From a virus, in the IMG/VR virus record IMGVR_UViG_3300028766_000004, positions 1-64,000 of that record: a stretch of DNA of 64,000 nt; one strand, given 5' to 3'. Below are positions 59,871 to 64,000 of this stretch, one piece after another. The notes under the pieces were generated by a model. The model was not told the DNA's origin. It worked only from the letters and a program-made list of their open reading frames with translations, and did not search any database. A program made the position numbers and the translations under genes. Numbering within the stretch: the first letter of the stretch is position 1; each line of letters starts with the position of its first letter.

Positions 59871-62566
59871 TTTGCTTTTCCTTGCCTAGCTGGTGGTTGC
59901 CCTTCTGGAGCCTTACCAACTTGGAGGCTTGGATGAGACGAAGCTCCACCTTGTACAAACTCGTTCGGGTCTCCGGGGTTATTGGGGTCTGGCTGTCCTT
60001 GTTCCCCACCTTGTCCAGCTTGAGCTTCCATTTGTTGGGCTTGTTGTTGCTGCGCTTGTTGCTGTAGTTTGTAGTTAACCACAACAGGGTTAAGTATTAG
60101 GTTCCCAATTTCTTCGTCATCGTACGGTTCTAATCCAGCCTCCTCACGAGTCTCATCTAAAGTCTTATAAGCTTGTACTTCAGACGCTCTGATATTAACC
60201 ATCTCCTGCTCATCTTTCATATCAATGCCAGTGAATTCAAAATACAAATTTCTGTCAATTTGATGGAGGATGTGGTAATTCATCTGTTCTTCTATGAAGT
60301 TGAGAAGGTTTCGTAATCCTTTATCCCTAGAATGTTTTAATTTCGCCTCAGGAGATGTTTCAAACAATGGAGCAGACTCAGATGCACCGCGATAATCAAA
60401 GTTGATTTCGGCTGGATCAATCAAATAAACAGCTGTAACCATCTTTACGAGGTATTCAATCCAAGAATTGTACTCCATATCCCTATTATTGGAATGTAGG
60501 TTGATAAACTCGATGCCATCCTTGCTTGTCAAAACAGGGATTTTATGTGCGTTCGTAACATTTGAAGCGAGAGCGTGCCACTGTCTACGAAAAGATTCAA
60601 GCATCTCTTGTGGAACATTGGCACCTTTTATGTTTAAGAGTCCGTTAATCATACTTCCATTCGAGAAGAACCTGCGATTATATTCTTGGGCAAATAGGAT
60701 GCTCGTAACCATATTGATAAGCATCTCTAGTTCACTATATCCATAACCATTCAACTTGATGGAGTTGCGAACATTTCTAATGCAGAACGCCAATTCGCGG
60801 TACGTATAGGTATGACGAACAACATTGTTGTAAATCTGCACGTATTTGATGAGGTCTCTACCATCATCCAAACCTTCCACGCTCTGCATACGAGGTTGAG
60901 CTACGCGAATTGTAGATGCGTCTACAGCCCAGAACTCACACGGTTTTCCATTCTTGGCAGGGACGATTTCAAAACAGTTATGGCTGATACATCCATTAGC
61001 TAAATAACTATGAGTTTTCTCAACTTCAAAGTTGTAAACGTCCAAATCTTCAACTTGCGAACATTTAACTTCATTTACTCGAATATAGAAATATTCGTCG
61101 TCTACCAAATAGGCCGAGCGTTCTTTGGTTGGTTCGGCAACTTCTAATCCGTTTTCTCTAGCCAATTCTCTATATTCTTTACCACTAATATTTCCTCTGT
61201 ACTGGTCTAAACACGGAACACCATATCTATTAACCTTCAGTTCAGATTCTGCTAAATATATTCCCTCGGCGCTAAGTAGATGACGTAAGCCAACAAACAA
61301 TTGTCTGGATGTTGTGTTTATCTTAGCTTTTGTTTTATATATCGTACCATCCCCGCTTAAATAGCCGCCAATAAAAGCCCTTCTAACTTTTCTAGAAGAC
61401 AGCAGTATGGATAAAGGAACCATCTTGTTTTCTGAACCTTTTCCGCATAAGTCTTCTAACCAATCTCCAAAACCGCTACCGTTAGAATTAATAAATACGG
61501 TTATGGCGTTTCTTCCTTCAACTGGATCGACGTGAGATTTTAATCCTATTTTTTCAGCAAATTTTAGAGTAAAATCAGCCAATTCTGTTTCATCAGAATG
61601 AAAAGTCAACCTCACACTTCCATTTTGTTGATTCCCTTCCGCCACGTAGAGACCTAAGAATCTCCCAAATTCACTATCAATATGATGAGTTTTATCTCCA
61701 AATACAGCTTCAACATCTGATTCAGGCAGTTTTATGCGGGGGTAGGTTAAATACATTCCTGAAGAAATATTCTTAGCCTCTAACCATTCTGAGACGAATG
61801 GCTTACGACGAGTTCCAAGATAAGCCCACTTATCTTTAAGAACAAGAAGAGGGTGACCTTCTGTAGCCGTAATCTTCTGACCTCTAGATTTTATAGAGTA
61901 AAGATTCCCAGAATATTTGCGAGAATAAATTTGTTCTACCTTAGCTAATTCTCCATTATGGGAAAAAACTTGATGGCCGACCTTAACGTCTTGGATGTTT
62001 ATAAACGCTCCAAACATTTCAATCCTAGTATTAGCCGGATGACATGCTTGGTCGTAAATAAGTGAATCACGAACAAAACGCTTCAAAAACTCAGCGAAAT
62101 TGGGACGTCTTTCGCCAGAACGATATCTATCTGTATAACCAGTTTGGTAAAAAATATCTTCTAGCAGATCGAGACGTCCTCTTTCTTCCTTGGTTGGTTT
62201 CCTGTTAGCATCTTTAAAACGAATTTGGAATCCGAGTGAATTCTTTTTCCATCTCGCAGGTTGAGCGAAGCTACAAATTTGCGCTATACGAGTATTTATT
62301 ATGGCGTTAACCTGCTCTGTCTTTTCCGACATAGCAGCCAAAACATCATACGTTAAGCTGGAATATCTTTCTTTATACTGGGTTTGACCAATCAAAGACA
62401 AAGGATCGAACAACATAGAACGAGGAGATATTGCACTCGGCGCGAGACCACCCAATTCGCTAGAACGCTGAGTTAGCTCGGCATTCACTTTTTCAGTAAC
62501 CTGTTGGTCGAGAGACTTCCCATTCAGTCCTTGTCTCCAACCGGCGATAGCTTCACGAAATCCCAT
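59867..62566 (-). CDS. Portal protein precursor with intein
   Basis: 899 residues, with host-protein residues 1-174 and 531-899 giving a 543-residue mature portal. The N-extein has a clear portal start (LTYDVLAAMSEKTEQVNAII; RPNFAEFLKRFVRDSLIYDQA) and the C-extein holds CFEIVPAKNGKP, AVDASTIRVAQP and DPAEINFDYRGASESAPLFE, as in HK97/SPP1-like portals. The intein interrupts a conserved region just after YDQA. The start overlaps the upstream stop as TAATG. The portal is the dodecameric DNA entry pore at the capsid vertex. Splicing is required to make it. Confidence 0.92.
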   Translation of the reverse strand: MGFREAIAGWRQGLNGKSLDQQVTEKVNAELTQRSSELGGLAPSAISPRSMLFDPLSLIGQTQYKERYSSLTYDVLAAMSEKTEQVNAIINTRIAQICSFAQPARWKKNSLGFQIRFKDANRKPTKEERGRLDLLEDIFYQTGYTDRYRSGERRPNFAEFLKRFVRDSLIYDQACHPANTRIEMFGAFINIQDVKVGHQVFSHNGELAKVEQIYSRKYSGNLYSIKSRGQKITATEGHPLLVLKDKWAYLGTRRKPFVSEWLEAKNISSGMYLTYPRIKLPESDVEAVFGDKTHHIDSEFGRFLGLYVAEGNQQNGSVRLTFHSDETELADFTLKFAEKIGLKSHVDPVEGRNAITVFINSNGSGFGDWLEDLCGKGSENKMVPLSILLSSRKVRRAFIGGYLSGDGTIYKTKAKINTTSRQLFVGLRHLLSAEGIYLAESELKVNRYGVPCLDQYRGNISGKEYRELARENGLEVAEPTKERSAYLVDDEYFYIRVNEVKCSQVEDLDVYNFEVEKTHSYLANGCISHNCFEIVPAKNGKPCEFWAVDASTIRVAQPRMQSVEGLDDGRDLIKYVQIYNNVVRHTYTYRELAFCIRNVRNSIKLNGYGYSELEMLINMVTSILFAQEYNRRFFSNGSMINGLLNIKGANVPQEMLESFRRQWHALASNVTNAHKIPVLTSKDGIEFINLHSNNRDMEYNSWIEYLVKMVTAVYLIDPAEINFDYRGASESAPLFETSPEAKLKHSRDKGLRNLLNFIEEQMNYHILHQIDRNLYFEFTGIDMKDEQEMVNIRASEVQAYKTLDETREEAGLEPYDDEEIGNLILNPVVVNYKLQQQAQQQQAQQMEAQAGQGGEQGQPDPNNPGDPNEFVQGGASSHPSLQVGKAPEGQPPARQGKAK
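60977..62044 (-). other. Intein with LAGLIDADG endonuclease in portal gene
   Basis: 356 residues (portal residues 175-530). Block A begins with Cys175. Block B is TATEGH (Thr235, His238). LAGLIDADG motifs are FLGLYVAEG (303-311) and FIGGYLSGDG (398-407), one helix each, with the expected spacing. Block F/G ends VYNFEVEKTHSYLANG...ISHN before Cys531 of the C-extein. All splicing residues (Cys1, TxxH, penultimate His, terminal Asn, +1 Cys) are present. It appears both splicing-competent and carrying an intact endonuclease. Confidence 0.95.
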
Positions 62567-63999
62567 TATAACCCCTCGTCAACTACACTTTTATTAAGTT
62601 GCTCTACGCATTCGTTGTAGAACGATTTAAGAGCAACTTCATCATTATCTTTTACAAACTTCTTAAACCTATTGGCGTTAGTTCTGTATGGGAACAATCC
62701 AGCCTTATACATAATGTTTTCAATATATACCAAACGCTCTACCCATTGTTCTGCGCTGCTTACTTTGTCAGACTTGATCAAACTTAGATTATGAATTACA
62801 GGTTCTCTATGTATGGATTTAGAACTAGTGTCAGACTTGTTCAGATCGAAAACAAACATCGGTTTTGTTTCCATTCTGAAGTCGGTTGCAATAGTTGCAA
62901 TTTTTTGGCCCATAGATTTGATTACGTCGTCAGTCAACGGCGCTGTGAAATCTTCCTGCATCGTAGATGCTGAAAATTCGTTGTTCTTGATTACGTCTTT
63001 GATGAGGCCTTTAAGTAATGCACGATTTCCAGTTTTACGAACATCTACAGGGATAGCCTTGTAGGTGGTCATAAAGGAATCTATGAATTCATCAAAGTAC
63101 GCACCAAGAAGTTCTGTACACCGTGTCAAATCATTAGAGTTCACATCGTTATAGAACGATTTGCGTAAGGCGATACTAATATCTCTACGGGCTAGAATCT
63201 TCTCGGCTTCAATGAGTTTAACTAACGATTTCTCCGACCAGTTATCGTAATATTCATCGGCTTCTTGTTTTTCGGCCAAAAAGGCGTGATATGCGTTTAT
63301 CAGCTTCAACCCGAAATTCGTTTTAGCCATACCCATATCCAGATATTTGCCCGACTTGCCAGATTGTTGGATGGCATGGTTGATATTCGCTATGTCGCTT
63401 TGAATATCCGGCGAATAAAACTGCGAATTCTCAAGAATATTATTACGTTTTTGTTGGAATCTTTTTACGGCTACATCAGCCATGTGATTAACACCATCTT
63501 GAACCGTTTTGTTATGCTCTTCTTTGGCTTTTACTTGTTGCTCATCTACTGGGTGTTCTATCTTAGAGACATATGGTTCAAACTCTTTTCCATCTACATC
63601 TGCCAACTTTTTTCCCTGTAGATTATAATCATCAATCGCCGATTTTAAGGCGTGTTTCATAGCCTTAATAGCCGGGTCTTGGATGTATTCTGAGGATGTA
63701 CCACCACCAGCGTAAAATTTTTGTAAGTTCTTTTCAGCACCTACAATAGTATTGCGAAGGTCTCTAACTTTAAAATACAGCGCCTTATCTTTAGTAGCTG
63801 GTCCAGACGCTGCAGGAGACGTTGGTACTTGTAGCCCTTTTGTCCCTTCTTCTGACGGAACAGAAGCTTTTTCTTCTTGGTATTTATCAACCTCTTTGCC
63901 AAGTTGATCTATGTTGTTTTGTAGCACTTTGGTTTGCTTATGCATAGCTACACCATTCTTAACACTTTGTAGCTTTGCATAAGCCGTCTTCGATGGCAT
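62566..63999 (-). CDS. Hypothetical protein at window edge
   Basis: At least 477 residues. ATG at 63999 may be the true start, but the gene could begin beyond the window. It is helical and charged, with a Lys/Glu-rich N-terminus (KTKVLQNNIDQLGKEVDKYQEEK), a Pro/Ser linker and a compact C-terminal half (LTRCTELLGAYFDEFIDSFMTTYKAIPVDVRKTGNRALL). It overlaps the portal start as TAATG. Terminase genes are often at this position but no Walker A or RuvC motif is seen, so it is not called terminase. Confidence 0.55.
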   Translation of the reverse strand: MPSKTAYAKLQSVKNGVAMHKQTKVLQNNIDQLGKEVDKYQEEKASVPSEEGTKGLQVPTSPAASGPATKDKALYFKVRDLRNTIVGAEKNLQKFYAGGGTSSEYIQDPAIKAMKHALKSAIDDYNLQGKKLADVDGKEFEPYVSKIEHPVDEQQVKAKEEHNKTVQDGVNHMADVAVKRFQQKRNNILENSQFYSPDIQSDIANINHAIQQSGKSGKYLDMGMAKTNFGLKLINAYHAFLAEKQEADEYYDNWSEKSLVKLIEAEKILARRDISIALRKSFYNDVNSNDLTRCTELLGAYFDEFIDSFMTTYKAIPVDVRKTGNRALLKGLIKDVIKNNEFSASTMQEDFTAPLTDDVIKSMGQKIATIATDFRMETKPMFVFDLNKSDTSSKSIHREPVIHNLSLIKSDKVSSAEQWVERLVYIENIMYKAGLFPYRTNANRFKKFVKDNDEVALKSFYNECVEQLNKSVVDEGL

Positions 64000-64000
64000 T

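Noticed and set aside
62566-63999. Large terminase subunit
   Set aside because: The position before portal would fit, but no Walker A, Walker B or nuclease motif is present.

Overview
The window is 64 kb of a large, contractile-tailed (myovirus-type) double-stranded DNA phage genome, from an isolate or a metagenomic contig. The evidence is a near-complete virion cassette on the minus strand: portal, prohead protease, scaffold-like protein, major capsid protein, neck proteins, tail sheath, tail tube, overlapping tail-assembly chaperones, tape measure, hub, spike, gp25-like and J-like baseplate proteins, and fibres. Phage-coded replication and recombination genes follow. The bacterial host cannot be named from the sequence. 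No integrase, terminase, lysin, tRNA or CRISPR array was recognised here, so the genome clearly extends beyond both ends.

Layout, following transcription from right to left. 64.0-45.6 kb: a protein of unknown function at the window edge, a portal interrupted by a complete intein, a 58-residue zinc-finger protein, a 1,125-residue repeat-containing protein, a 1,345-residue protein with a HipA/PI-kinase-like domain, a structural protein, small proteins, the prohead protease with a very long extension, and a scaffold-like protein. 45.6-38.5 kb: major capsid protein, then a homing-endonuclease remnant split by an IS608-like IS200/IS605 element (tnpA+tnpB), then a low-complexity protein, two tandem 64-residue paralogues and three or four neck proteins. 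38.4-11.2 kb: sheath, tube, a 51-residue gene, chaperones joined by a probable -2 or +1 ribosomal frameshift, tape measure, hub, spike, baseplate proteins, a 2,412-residue multi-Ig baseplate protein, an NHL-propeller fibre and a small membrane protein. 11.1-0.9 kb: metallophosphoesterase, endonuclease VII-like nuclease, dATP/dGTP diphosphohydrolase-type domain protein, DNA methyltransferase, DnaE-type polymerase, a UvsY-like candidate, a gp32-like SSB and a RecA-like recombinase. A frameshifted LAGLIDADG homing endonuclease lies at the left end on the plus strand.

How the genes work together: the right and middle parts build the capsid and contractile tail in the usual order. The left part supplies replication and recombination, with RecA, SSB and the UvsY candidate adjacent as in recombination-dependent phage replication. 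Genes are tightly packed, with ATGA or TAATG overlaps and GGAGG-type ribosome sites, and strong hairpins separate transcription units. Mobile genetic parasites are frequent: an intein with a LAGLIDADG endonuclease, two homing-endonuclease genes (both damaged) and an apparently intact TnpA/TnpB element inside one of them.

The most notable observations are: the IS608-like element with both end hairpins and guide tetranucleotides readable; a segment of the capsid N-terminus repeated near the C-terminus of the prohead protease; a 108-bp identical DNA segment shared by the sheath and another structural gene; a kinase-like domain in the head-gene cluster; an apparent AUC start codon for the J-like gene; and the portal intein.
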